Positions 24,023 through 36,355 of a stretch of 64,000 bases of DNA are shown here, one piece after another. Position 1 is the first letter of the stretch; every line of letters starts with the position of its first letter. This DNA comes from Gelatoporia subvermispora B (lineage: Eukaryota; Basidiomycota; Agaricomycetes; Polyporales; Gelatoporiaceae). The DNA lies in contig KB445793.1 in the NCBI GenBank assembly GCA_000320605.2, positions 2,580,726 through 2,644,725 on the forward strand, given 5' to 3'. Both the position numbers and the translations under genes were made by a program. Under the pieces are notes generated by a model. It was not told the DNA's origin. It searched no databases and saw only the letters and a list, made by a program, of their open reading frames with translations.

Positions 24023-25663
24023 ATGCTTCCTACCCATTCTCTCAACTACGATGTCATCCTTGAAATATGCGAATATGTTCGTCTAAGCGAATTTTGGTCA
24101 TGGCATGGGAATGCAGACTTGAAGAATCTGGCACTCGTCAACAAATCATTTTGCGAGCCAGCTCTGGATGTCCTGTGGCGAGAGCTACACGACATTTCAC
24201 CCGTGGTGAAATTGCTTTACACCTCGCAACAGGAAAGAGAATACCCGGAGCATATCATCAATTATGATTACATTTTCGCTGAAGATGAGGTGCCTGCGAC
24301 ATACAAGCTATGGGTATGTACGGCTGCTCAATCACAAAGAATTGCTCGGGGTGCGATTGATGGGTGACAGGTTCTAGACAGCCCCATTACAATTGGTCAA
24401 TGGGCGCGTGTGCAATTCTACGCAACTCGCGTGCGTGAACTCAGGCATAATGCAAACTTTCCGGCGATAGACCCCTCCATCATATACGCAATCGGCTATT
24501 ACGCGCTACCTCAAGCCATATTTCCCCAGTTACAAACGCTTTCAATAGATCAACAATGGCTGTACGGAGGGGAGATTTTGTGCTTCGTCTCGTAAAGTCT
24601 CAGAGCCATCGAACTCGACGTCGGGAAAGATAATGAAATCATCCTATCTACACTGTTCCCTCGTAACGATGACTCCAACTCGCATCACCTTCTAGCAGCA
24701 ATTCATTCTCGAGCACCACTTGTCCACGACATCACCTTGCGTGGATACAGCCTCCGCATCTCACCAGAAGATCTCACCCTTTTCCAGGATCTACAGACAC
24801 TATCGTGGGACGGCCGATACTCTTCGGATCCGAGCATCATTTCGCTGCTCGCTACTTCTCGGAGTTTACGAAAGTTGACATTCGACCTGCCTTACATCGC
24901 ACATCCTAATGCAGTATCAGATCTCGGCTTTCCTGTGCTGGAACAACTGTCCGTACATAGTGGCCAGCAAGACGGATGGCACGGGCTCCATTCGCTGCTT
25001 ACAGTCATACAATCCGGTCACCTCAATAGTCTTTCTATTCACTTCACAATCCAGGGACACTCGCTGCGCCCTGATCCATGTCCGTGCAAACCGCCTGTAG
25101 ATCAGCTGCTACGGCAATGGCAATCATCGATGCGCAAGCTCTCCTTCTGCGTCCGTCCTGTGAAGCTTTTCCCGCCTCCCCTCACGGGGCGGATCACTAG
25201 TTTCGTTGATATAATCCGGCCTTTTTTTGTCCTATCCAGGCTCCGGTCCATTCATCTTCGGATTACACATTATGACAGGGCCACCTCGCCTCTGGGCGAA
25301 GATGAACTGTTTGCTCTCGCAGATGCCTGGCCGGAGGTGGAGGTTCTGCGGCTGGAATTAGGCAAACCATTGTGGTCCGACCCGGACTATCGAAACAGAC
25401 CCCCCATTAGGCCGTCTGTCAACTGCATTGCCCGATTCGCTCTCAAGTGTCGTGATTTGAAGTCTTTGTCTTTACCAGCAGTGGAGCTGCAGGACCGGAA
25501 TTTGTGGGTCGACATACCGCTTGGAAGCCAGCACGGATTGAGATGGCTTCAACTGGGGTGCGTTTTACCCCTCAACTACAGTCATGAATCTCTCGATGCA
25601 TCCACACAATTCCTGCAACATATCTTTCCGTCGGCGTCGATCAATGGCCTGCCAGATATATAA
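24023..25663 (+). pseudogene. F-box/LRR-like gene interrupted by a single nonsense codon
   Basis: Exons 24023-24313 and 24371-25663. The first 171 codons and everything after codon 172 are in one frame: F-box segment (LNYDVILEICEYV, then LALVNKSFCEPALDVLW), LRRs, and a C-terminal STQFLQHIFPSASI. Codon 172 is TAA (24593-24595) where the paralogue at 11.64 kb has GAA (Glu) in the same CFVS-context. No other defect is visible, so loss of function is recent, or the base is polymorphic or an error. A truncated product would keep the F-box but almost none of the LRRs. Confidence 0.85.
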
Positions 25664-26559
25664 GCAGTAATTAGCCAATGTCACCGTGCATATGACGCGT
25701 CCATTGTTCCGAGCCTTTGTGTACTACTTGGAAGATCACCTCGATATACCATATTCCCTACAATGCGTCTTTAGTACGAATGTCCTGGGATACGCTCTTT
25801 CGCCCCGGAGACACGCTGCTGTTCTTGGGAATGGATACCGCTGCTATGGTATTGACCTTTTCCATAACCTTTGCCAATAAAGCTTCACGAAAGTAGTTGA
25901 CCCGAACACAATCAACCATAATATATATCACCCCAGGAGGCATACCACTGATCAGTAGGCAAAGGCGATACCCCCAGCATGTACGACGTGACTAAAAGGA
26001 CTAGACCAAGAATCATCAGGAATATCTTATGACAGATGGGTACTAAATTGAGGTGGCGAAACCGATGGCACTTGTTGATGCATGAGACAGTGTGCAAGAT
26101 GTAGATATCCGGTCATCGAGGGAACGCCCACCGGGTAGGTACCATCCTAAGCTCCACCTCAAACCGCACACTAGCTGGGCGTGTGGCAGTGGAGTCGAGG
26201 GAGGACGCGACTGCCGTAGCTTGCCGTATCGCTGGTGTCCAGTTTATAAGCGCATATCCGGTGTGTCCCTCTCGCCGAGCACAGGAGGTATGCTGAAGGT
26301 CAAGAATGGCAGTATCAACGTCCAGAGCGTCCGTGGTGAGATGCAATTCTCTGGGCATCACCTACGCTCTCTGACATCTTCATGGATGACTCACGAGCTT
26401 CTCGAAAGTGTATTTTCCAGAGATACAGTCATCGAAGCATAAAGTCACACCAGGACCAGGGTAAAAATAGTTGCAAGGCACCCTCAGAGCCACTGCAAAG
26501 TACGCAGAGCATCGATCGGAGAAAACAGAGGCTCCACGAGATAGTGATATACGCCCTTG
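25664..26559. other. Intergenic; one small minus-strand frame of doubtful status
   Basis: This is the convergent space between the F-box-like locus and the rhomboid gene. A frame at 26358-26113 (minus, about 81 aa, MPRELHLTTDALDVD...) is open and protein-like but I recognise nothing in it and it has no splice support. The rest shows nothing. Confidence 0.35.
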
Positions 26560-27932
26560 TCATTGAAATGCTTCCCAGAACTTGTGCCACTGGATCTTGA
26601 TCATGAGCGTAGCAATGCGCGCATAGATCCAGGCAGTGTCTCCGTACTCCAGCCATATTGCGCCGAAGCATGCACCGCCCAAGTGCACGAAGTGGTTGAC
26701 ATACAATGGCCAATATGACGTCCTGTGACGCTTAAGCATGGTTCAGGTACAGGTAAGGTCTATTAATGCTCACCACATGGCAAAGGTCACCCCCACGAGT
26801 GTAGGTGCCATGACAGCATGGAAGATCCACATTGGGTTTATCTGGAACAGACCAAAGACGTCGAAGTTGACGTCTGGAAAGGCCAGGATGGAGTATGTGA
26901 GCGCAGCACACGCAGCGCCTGACATCCCCATCAGAGGCTTGAGCGAAGTAGGCCCTGCAGTCTTCACTGGCTTTACTCCGGCCTTCATAAGTGCTGATGC
27001 GTTACGTTCAAGGACAGCAGACGACGTCAGGCGTGAAAGCAGCCGGGGATATTGATGACGCAGCGCGGCAAAGTGCGCATACGCGGTGCTGAATAGACCA
27101 GCTGCGGTATTGCACGTCAGAACGCCGCATGAATAGAGCTAAGGGTGGGATCTCACCGGATATGAGGAACGCAAGCAGCTTCCACTTGATAGTGGCTTCC
27201 ACGGGAAAGTCATGGGGATAGCGGATCAGCTGCTCCTGAAAGTGGAAGGCAGTCATAGCACCTACAGCAGAAGTTCAGACATTGATGATTTTCAACCGAA
27301 GTCAGACATACCAAAACTGGTCAAAGTCATGGATGTCAACGCAAAGTGTAAAAAACTCTTGTAGCTGAGGCGCAGATTAGCGTATTCATCAACGAGACTA
27401 TGGAAAACGACTCACCTGAGCAGACTTGTAAGCATTGTATAGGACTTGCCAGACAGAGGATCATGGGCAAAATGGCGACTGAGAAAGGGTCTAATTGGTG
27501 GAATCTTCCAGAGTAGCAGCATCGCTGCGCTGGCCGCGCCAATAGTCCAGCAGGTCCTCCGGCCCTCACTTGTCTCGACAAGAGGCTGCGCCAGCTGGTA
27601 GTATGCTATCAGTAGCTGATGCGCAGTGTATCTTGGTAGTGACTCGGCAACTTCATGTAGCTGGTTCATGATTGCCAATAGGGACTGTACGCGTACCAAA
27701 GCGTCAGTGTGGCATGAGATCAGTGTCCCATATATCTTACCTGGTCGAACGTTCTCTTACGATGTGACATAAGCTCGTAGCTAGTGGTAGGCTTGATGGC
27801 CCATACCCCCCCAAGCATCTTGATCGACTCCTGCTCGTCGATGGTCTCGTCAATAGTCTGACTAGCGGCGAAGCCGAAAACACCGAGTGATACGAAGACA
27901 GCAAACTGCAATGCAAGCGACAGTGAGTTCAT
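26560..27932 (-). CDS. Rhomboid-family intramembrane serine protease, probably mitochondrial
   Basis: Exons (high to low): 27932-27741, 27684-27416, 27364-27312, 27261-27157, 27101-26774, 26722-26560, giving 369 aa from ATG 27932. A soluble N-terminal part (ASQTIDETIDEQE) and the segment RHFAHDPLSGKSYTMLTSLL precede the membrane core. The catalytic serine is in GMSG and the catalytic histidine in NHFVHLGGACFG, so the Ser/His dyad is present. The first-loop HxxxN motif reads HFALT, with Thr where the oxyanion-supporting Asn is usual. Family members cleave membrane proteins within the bilayer; PARL/Pcp1-type enzymes act in the mitochondrial inner membrane. The frame stays open above the ATG through an Arg-rich stretch (IVRRPTGAPAQ, RTWAVAGAM) without another ATG, so a further 5' exon with a targeting sequence is likely and the N-terminus given is minimal. 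Confidence 0.8.
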
Positions 27933-28897
27933 CGCGCCCGCAACTGCCCATGTCCTGTGCGCACCAGCATTTGTCTCCGACTGCGCGGGCGCTCCAGTCG
28001 GTCTACGAACGATTTGACCTCGCTCGTGGCGGTCAACCTGGGTACGACCGATGGTGGCGGAAACGCTTTAAGCTCGCCATGCTGAGCAATTGAAGTTGAA
28101 TAACAGACAATGGATGATGAGAGTCGACGACACGGGGAACGAGGAAAACGGTGGGTAAGGAGAGGATGGTACGAACTCGGGAGTCGAGTCCGCCGCGCAC
28201 AAGTCCAGAGCATTGCACTGGCAGTCGCTCGCCGGCGGCGGCTCGCTCGGCAACGTTCCAATGGCGCCAAATCTCGCCAAATGCACGTGCACTAGAGGGC
28301 GCCTATATACCGCCGGCTGTCATAAGCTGTCATAACGGTAGCACCTAGCGCCCAAGCGGTCCAACATTCCAGCCGAGTGCCTCTTGGAGTACCTCTCCTT
28401 ACACCTCTTGTCACTTCAGAAATGGTTTTACAGCCTCGGAGAAGACTTTCAGGATGTGGGTAAGACATAGGATGATCATTCCTGAGTTCCTTGAAACCAG
28501 AGCAAGTAGCGGAGTACGAGATGTGAGTTGCATCGGAGCGCGACGAATCGCTGGCAAGGGCCTGACGCATTAATTCTATACGTCAATATTAGCCAGGTCC
28601 ACATGTGACATGAAATGTCGAATTCGTGAAACTCTTCGTGGCCTTCCTGCACACTTTGGTCGTTTGTAGTGCTATGAAACTCGTTGGCTCAGGATGAGCA
28701 GGAACCAAACAACGCGTCAACAACACGATCATGTATCGCGTCGCATTAGACGCGTCAACAAGCACAAACAGAATTAGGCGCGTCGCATGGTACATTAGTC
28801 GTCCTCGTCACCACGTTCTCCCCACATCCCGCCGCCCCCTTCGTCCCCCTGACTCTCTATCATCCTGTCTGGCGCGCCAAAAATTGCGTTGCTCAGG
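27933..28897. other. Divergent promoter region between the rhomboid gene and RIF1
   Basis: About 0.96 kb between head-to-head genes. The proximal 100-300 bp next to 27932 probably contains an unannotated first exon of the rhomboid gene. Beyond this only short frames are seen. Confidence 0.4.
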
Positions 28898-31800
28898 ATG
28901 AGTCTCCCGACGCCACCCGGAACTACACACAAGCACACCGGGAAGGAGAATCGGACGCGTCGACTGTCGGTGGTCTGGTCAGAAGAACATCAATACCATA
29001 CAATTACATCTAGCCCAAGCCCTATTTCGCGCTCCGGCATTGACTTCAGCGTGCCAAAGGGGGTACCGACGAAGTCTATACTCAAGAAGACCTCATACGA
29101 TGCGTTGCCACTTCTTGACGCGACACAGAAAGAAGCTACTCCAGAGCCAGCAGACCCTCTTGTCGACCTACGATACTTGGAGGGACCGGTAAACACCATC
29201 ATAAACGAAGATGCATCGCTACGCGACCTCATAGAAGCATATTCCATCCTCGGCGCGCGTCTGAGGGCAAGCGTCGTTGGCAGTACTGATGCCGACGCGT
29301 CGTGGCCGCTCTTTCAGCCATTGCGTGTAAATCGCAAAGCATTTGTCCGGGCAGTGGCAAGGGATCTCGGACGTGCGTTGATTGATCCCGAAGCTACGGG
29401 ACCTGACGCGCAAGCTGCCGAAGCACGAGAGGAGGCCGCGTGCAGCCTACCGTCACCCAAAGGCAGTCCGAGAAAGAAGAAAGGTGTGTCGGGAGAGCAG
29501 GTCAAATACGCGCGAGATCTCTGCACGACGAGCCATGCAGTGATCAAGTTGCTCTATACTGTGTTCGGATTGCCGGCAGTATATCAGGTCTTCACAGGTT
29601 CGCTAAGTCAGCGACAAGAACTTCTATGCATATACTCACCACGATTGCAGATGAACAACTGCGATTCATGCTGACACAAGTACTGGCCATTCCGCTGGCG
29701 AATGAGCTGCCGACACCAAATGCGCGCAAAACATGTGCCCTCGCGATCTGGCTCATCCAGAGCTTACGTCTTCCAAGCGAGGTCCTTGAACCTGCGGCCG
29801 ATCGTATCGCATACGCGTTGCAACGTGCCGTTGAGGGGGAACTCGGCAAGGAGGGCAAGAAGGGGTCAACTAGTGATGGCTTGAAGGTAAGCGCATATAG
29901 CCATGTATCTCTTGGCATTTTAACATCAGTACCGCAGGCGGTTCATGACCTAGCCACTGCATACCCGTCGGTCTTCGTACCAGCATTCGGCCCTCTTCTC
30001 GAGTCTATCCTCTCTAACCTTCTGGCGCCTACATTGGCGCTTCGTTCGCAAGCATGTCATGCACTGGGCGGGTTGGCACTCGGTTTGTCGACTCTCACCG
30101 CACCCTCCGCGGTACACTTGCAGTATTCGGAGACCATTGCGATGCACATACAAACATCTGATGAGAAGTCTAATGCGTCCCCCAACAAGCGTTCTCCCGG
30201 ATCTGTGCAGAACAACTCGCCGCTATACCGCACGCTCCGCACCACGTTGCAAGCCACCGAACCGAAGCACGCAGCGCAAGGGCCCGTGTGGGCTTGGTGT
30301 GTCCTGGCGAGCTTTGTCGTCATGCTCGGCACGTCACTATTCGTCGAAGAACAGGTAACGCGGGCGATGATCGCCCTTCTGAAGGTCGGTATGCGGCATC
30401 GGCGCTCGTCGGTGCGCGCGCTCGGGAGCGTTGTCTGGCGGAGCATCGCATGGGCATACTTCCAGCCGCTACCATGCGAGTACGTGAAGGAGCCCGAGGA
30501 CAACGACGAGGAGATGCGCATGTGGTACGAGGAGCAGATGCGTCGTTCATATACGCTCGTCCCGTCCGTCGTCGACATGGGCGCGGGTATGGCCACAATC
30601 GCGGTTTTGCTCGCGGGCGAACGGACGAGCGATGAGGCACTCAAGCGCGCCCTCGCGGTCCTCGGCACGATGAGCCGCAAAGGCGGGCAGAGCTGCAAGG
30701 ATGCGCTGGACATTGCGTGCCAGCTTGTCGGCCTGAACAACGCGAATGAGTGGAACATGCAGAAGCTCCTCCCTGTCGGTCTCTTCGACGCGAATCCGGG
30801 CTTGTTGACGGCAGAATACAAAAGCCTGCCGGCGATGGTCAGGCAAATCATCGAGCAGTGTCCCCAGCTGGATGATGTCCGGTCTTTGACGATTGAAGAG
30901 ATGTCGACTGAGTGGGTTCTCGAGGATATGCTCGCAGTCTGGAGAGAAGGGCTGAATAACCTACGACTGGCCTGGGATTGCGAAATCCCGGTAAGTGCGA
31001 CCATACGTGCGTATATTTCAACTACTCACTTAACATGCATTCTAGAGCGAGATCATTGATATTTGGTATGGTTTACTGAGGGCCAACGTCTCGGTTTTGC
31101 AAGGTTCGACTCCTCTGACCACCATTGTGTTGGAAAACTCATCACAATCTACAGACGGGGAAAACGAAGATGGAGTGGTCCGCTTCGCACATCAAGCTGT
31201 CGAGGTCCTGATTGACCTCTTGTGCGACTTCACGCTTGACATTAGCATGGTGCGCGGCAATCCAGATGAGAGTACCTCTGCAAGCCCTCTCAGGCCGACC
31301 CCGAAGGCGAGCCGCAAACCAGAGAGCTCCCGGTGCAATTTAGGCTTGAAGCTTGTCCTCGCGCGGGACCTGTGGACGGTGATGAAGACCGCTTTCTCCC
31401 GCGAAGCGCTGGAAAGCCCTGCACAAAAGCTTCTGGCATTCCTTGTTGAGCAAGACAAGGAGCTTGTTGGCAATGGACATCATGCAGATGAGGTACGGAG
31501 GCAGTGGGCATGCCTTTGTGCAGAGGTGGTCTCCTATTGCGATGTTGAGTCACTGCAAGCATTCTGGGGTGGAAAAGGAGAACGTCAGATGGAACTTCGT
31601 GCGCGGTCGTGGTCCGACCCTGTGCGGTGCGTTGTGTGGCGTACATTCGTAGACCAATGGACCACATGCGCAGGGACCTGGGAGACGGCAGTCGTGATCT
31701 TGGGTGCGCCATTTATGTGGGTATTTGTCTTTTTGGTCTGGATATTGGCTGACGATGCCCATAGTGACAGGAATAGTTGGGAGATGTCGAACAATGACCT

Positions 31801-33831
31801 AGAGGTTTGGGATACTTTCCTCCGATCAACGATGGATCGCGCACTCGACTTTGGCATCGACTCGGTCGCCGTCATCGACCAAGTTGCCTGTATCCTGTCT
31901 GCCAACCACTCGCCCACAGCGTCGATGACCACGCGGATCGCCGACCTGCTCTTGTCCCACCTGGATATCAACGATGCGCGAGAAATCCCGACGGGCGTCT
32001 TGGGGTTCGTCAATGACACCCTCGTCGCGACGTATCCTCCCGAACCGCGCAACATCATCACGTCTACGTGGCTCATGCGCTCGCTCACCCGCGTTATCGA
32101 TGCCTGCCCCATCGAGCTGGCGCTCAGTATGTTCGAGCTTGTCCAAGAAGGCCTCTCGCTCTGGATCTCCGACCAGTACAAGACCTTCTCTGAAGAGGAA
32201 TACGGGATGGATGTGAGCACCGTTCTCCAATCTCCGATTACAGCTCTCAAGCTCACCAATCTTCATCAGATTCTCCCCGTGTATCAGACAGTGTTGCTTG
32301 GCATCTCTTCTTTGGACCGATCGGCATCGGTGTTGGACGCACTCACGACAATAATTGAGTCAGGCTTTCGCGGCCGCCCAGACAAGCCGACGGCCGTGGC
32401 CGACGCATTCGCGGATTTCTGGCAAGAAAATTATGCGGCTGTGGAAGCTCCGTCCGAGGGATGGCCAGACCAGATTCTGAACTGTCTTCGTGCTATCCGT
32501 GTGGGTCAAGAGGCGGTCGAGCTGGGAACGTCCCCAGAGATCTCGGAATGCGGCTCAGACTCGACCGCGGTTGGGACCCACTACGCTGATGACACCACTG
32601 ACGATGCATGCGATGAGGAGGAGGAAGAGGTTTGCAAGGTCTTACTCTCGCCCACCGAGTCACCGCTCCTAGAGCCCGCGTTCACGTTCTCTGTTCCGAC
32701 ATCCCCTCTGGTGAGGCCTACAGAACCAGAGATCATCCGCCCCCAAACACCAGAACGCAGGTCGACCCGCGAGCCGGAGAGACCTCGTAAACCATGTGTT
32801 GCGCCTTTCCTTCTTCCGCCGTCCTCCGTTTCGCCACCTTCCTCACCCCTTCGACCACCTCGCACCCCACAACGGACACCTCGTCGACACGAGTCCTCCT
32901 CTGCGCGCCGTCGGAGTCTGGACAATAAGGAGAACCAGTCGCCCCTCCCGGTTATCGCCAGCGTAGCCGAGCGCATCGCTGCATCCGCGTCGCCGTCAGG
33001 TCTTCTATCTCTGTCACCGGTCTTGGGCAAGCGTTCTCTAGACGAGTGGGACCAGGATGAGCAACCTGCCAAGAGGCATAGGCCCAACGTGTCGCCTGCA
33101 TTCAGTAGGGGTGTGCTGCAGACCCTTTCTGGTGGGTCCCCAGAAGACCCACATAGTGACCCAGACCTGGATGCGACCCCGACTCCGTCGACGATTAGGC
33201 CGGAGAAGCGGAAGGGCAACTTCGTGGAAGCGGTCGAGGTGCCTACTCTCCGTGAGGTACTGCGCATGGAACGCGAGGAATCGCAGTCTACTCCACCGCC
33301 AGTTCATGGGAAACGGCCTCGCAAGAGTCTAAGGCGCACAAGGTCATCCGCGAAATCTATGGGTGAACCTGAGCCAAGCGAACAACTAGAGACTCCTACC
33401 AAGCGCCGCAAGAGCAGCCCTCCTCAACAGAAGGTAGAGCTGCCGGAGGCTTGCTTTGAAGCGCGGCGTGAGTCGTCGTCCCCTCTGCGGGCACTGCGGC
33501 AGCATCCAGTCATTGACAGTGGTGAGTGCCTCCCCTCTAACGTTCATGATGCTGCGTCTGACCTCAACTTGCAGATGACTCCGTAATGCTCGCATCGCCA
33601 CACGACGATGTTCTCAGCGATCTTCCGCCCTCGGATGATGATCCCCACTACGGCCAAGTGACTCCGCGCCGTATCATCTCGCCGGCGATGCGAAGGGTCA
33701 AGGACGGTGACTTCGATGTCGCAGACAGCGATGATTCGAATGTGCCGTCGAGTCCGCTGAGGGACCATGTAGCCCGCCGGCTTGCACGGCAGCCCAGTCT
33801 GCCGAAAATGACCCCATTGACATTGGTATGA
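28898..33831 (+). CDS. RIF1: RIF1, telomere-associated replication-timing factor
   Basis: Seven exons: 28898-29597, 29651-29886, 29938-30990, 31046-31716, 31765-32212, 32270-33521, 33575-33831, totalling 1,538 aa. Residues from about 90 to 1,000 are helical, HEAT-like repeats characteristic of the Rif1 N-terminal domain (for example NARKTCALAIWL, ALRSQACHALGG). The C-terminal third is disordered, with many SP/TP sites and basic patches. A SILK motif at 60-63 (PTKSILKK) is the classical PP1 phosphatase docking site. Rif1 recruits PP1 to oppose DDK at replication origins and also acts at telomeres and breaks; this is family knowledge. Two KEN tripeptides (residues 16-18, and one near DNKENQSP) are candidate APC/C degrons. 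The introns at 31717-31764 (48 bp) and 32213-32269 (57 bp) are multiples of three and open in frame, so their retention could pass unnoticed in gene models. Confidence 0.85.
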
Positions 33832-34115
33832 GTTCCCGCTGTCGTTGCTATCTTCGCTTTCGCATAGGTTCTGTCACACCATAAGTAGTAATTCCCCTTG
33901 ATTTGTACAATACTGTATACCTTCTATGCTCTAGCTATGTCAACAATATGGTCTTTTGGCAATGGAACGATGTCAAGTATTGCAGTTCACCTGTTGGCAG
34001 TCTTGTTCGAGTTTGCATCAGCCCAAGGCGCTCGACCTCATGCTCGTCAGAAGCGCCTAATGCAATGTAGTCGTTGCGCGCGAGTGGCCGCGCGACACAA
34101 TTTTGGACACACAAC

Positions 34116-35819
34116 ATGCCTTCACTGCCAGCTCTGCACTACGATGTTCTGCGCGAAATATGCGAACACTTGCGACTGGACATACAAGGACGGGTCGGAC
34201 TTGCGCGCGCCGCCCAGGCCAATAAGGTTTTGTCTGAAGCTGCTCTCGACGTCCTATGGCAAAACTTGGACACTGGCCTTCTGCCATTAGTGAGGTTGCT
34301 CTCAACTTCCTCTGAGGAGCGCGAGTATCCAGATAGCAGCGCTTACGCCAATCAGTCACTTTCATGGGATAACTTCCCAAAGACATTCCACGTTGTCGTC
34401 AGTACTGTTAACTCCATTGCAATGTCCTGAACACTGACGGCTGGTACTCACATCTATACATAGGTGCTAGATACGCCTATCCTACCGGATCAATGGCGAC
34501 GTTTTCAATTCTATGCAAGACGTGTGCGCTCTATGAGCTATCGGGAGAACACCGCGTTTATCGATCCGTCAGTTCTATATGCCCTAGGCCACCATGCACT
34601 ACCAGAACCCATCATCCCACATCTGCGCGCACTGTCCTGGACACAGCATCTGCTACATGGCGGGGAGCTACTTCAGTTCATTTCACCAAACCTGTACGAC
34701 ATCTCTTTAACCGTTCATGACAACTTCGGGCCTCGAGAAGCTCCTGTCGCAATGGGTCTCTTCGCCAGAAGTGACGACTCAAATGATCATCTTCTCTTGT
34801 CTGCTATCCATTCCCGAGCTCCGCACATCCGCAGGATCGAACTTTTCGGATGGCCGATACAGGCGCCTCTCGAGGATCTTTCAGATTTTCAGCATCTCCG
34901 CGAGGTCACGCTCGGGCGGTATTACAACGACACAAACCAATATCTGTTGCTACTATCTACCTTTCCCAACCTCAAGGCACTCACACTTGATCTGCCCGTT
35001 GCTAGACACCCTGGGTTGGTTGTTACGGAAGGTTTTTCAGCGTTGAATGACTTGACAATACGTTGCCCTCGAACGCACCAATGGTGTAGCATCTCATCGA
35101 TACTTGCAGCAATATCTTGCTCGAGTCTCAGCCAGCTATCCATACAGTGTACATTACATCAACATCCTCGTACGCCAGACTTTGGGAGTGGGAGTTGCTG
35201 TGACCCACCTCTGTCTCTCCTCAAGCAACGGTGGATGTCTTCAATGCGAGAGCTCTTCCTCTCGCTCAGCGCGCCGAATTCGCCCGTGATCGATCATCAC
35301 TTCTCCGATTTCAATCACGTTCTCATCCACCTGTTGCCTCTTTCACGCCTCCGTAAAGTCCACATAGACCTCCGCCACGTTGAGACACTTGCTCCTCTCA
35401 CCGACGACGTAATCGCCATAGCGTCTGCATGGCCGGAACTAGAAGAGTTGGCCATGTTGGTCAAGTTCGTTGATAGCAGAGGCAATCGTCGTCGTTGTGT
35501 GTTTGCACCGTCCATCTATTCCTTGATACCCCTCGCCCTCAAATGTCCTCGCTTAAGATCTCTCGCATTGTCTTGCGTCGATCTACGCCCGCAGGGTCTG
35601 CCGACCGATATCCTAGCCGGCCTGCAGCATCGCTTGACATCCTTGGAAGTGGAAGAGGTCATTCCTAAGGGACATGCAGCACTCATAGATCCTGCTGCTC
35701 AGTTCCTGCGGAACCTGTTTCCCGATGCGCGCCTCCTGTCTTCGGGGCATGATGAATTTGGAAGGGTTGTAAAGGCCTGGAAACGTGCCCGAGCGCAGAC
35801 GCTAATTGGCGGCAAGTAA
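34116..35819 (+). CDS. F-box/LRR-like protein, intact, 2 exons
   Basis: Exons 34116-34397 and 34464-35819 give 545 aa, with the family's single intron at the conserved place before VLD-PI-xxQW. The F-box-like segment is LHYDVLREICEHL, then ANKVLSEAALDVLW. An LRR array follows and the C-terminus has LALKCPRLRSLALS and FLRNLFPDARLL. The tail beyond the usual end is extended by a basic stretch (VVKAWKRARAQT). It is the second intact member of the cluster and the most diverged from the 11.6/24.0 kb pair. Role as an SCF adaptor is inferred. Confidence 0.85.
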
Positions 35820-36355
35820 CTCCATGCATTCCGTATTAATCTGGCCGTGGAGCATGGACGCTCTAGAAGCATCGGTTCCTCGTAGTTGCTTCAATTCGGG
35901 TCGACCCCACAAATATCAAATTCGTCGATAGGAAGCGAAGCAGACACCTGAGTCGGCGCGGGTGGTATTTACGCAGAACTACGGAGGTAGATGCGATGGA
36001 ACGGACGCCCATTTCAAGTGAGAGCGTGCGCCTTATCTATCGAGTCAACACTGGGTCGTCACCGACGAACAGGCAGCGAGGCGGACTGAGAAGAAGCATG
36101 GATACGCGGTCTAGTAGCTATCTTTCCCGCTACAAAACCGTGTCAAAGTCCGAATCACCCGCAATTTCAGACTAATAGTAACTTACACGGGCGACCTTAT
36201 ATTCTCCCGGACGATGGAATATCTCAGATGGCGGGGTATGTGTTTTCATTGACAACAGATCGCATTGGTTCCCAGACACGCAGACAATTGCACATCACAG
36301 CTTATCAATAGCATCCCACTTCACTCACGACCCTGAAATCCCGGCGTCGTATGGC
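35820..36355. other. Intergenic, no gene seen
   Basis: Convergent space between the F-box-like gene and the aldo/keto reductase. Nothing recognised. Confidence 0.5.

Noticed and set aside
30057..31004. Long minus-strand open frame (about 315 codons) opposite RIF1
   Set aside because: It lies fully antisense to a well-supported coding exon, is Ser/Arg-rich from codon-bias shadowing, and has no family resemblance.
32581..33267. Minus-strand frame of about 228 codons opposite the RIF1 C-terminus
   Set aside because: Antisense shadow of a disordered, SP-rich coding exon.
33898..34290. Plus-strand frame of about 130 codons before the last F-box-like gene
   Set aside because: Overlaps the F-box-containing first exon in another frame; the F-box frame has the conserved intron and family match.
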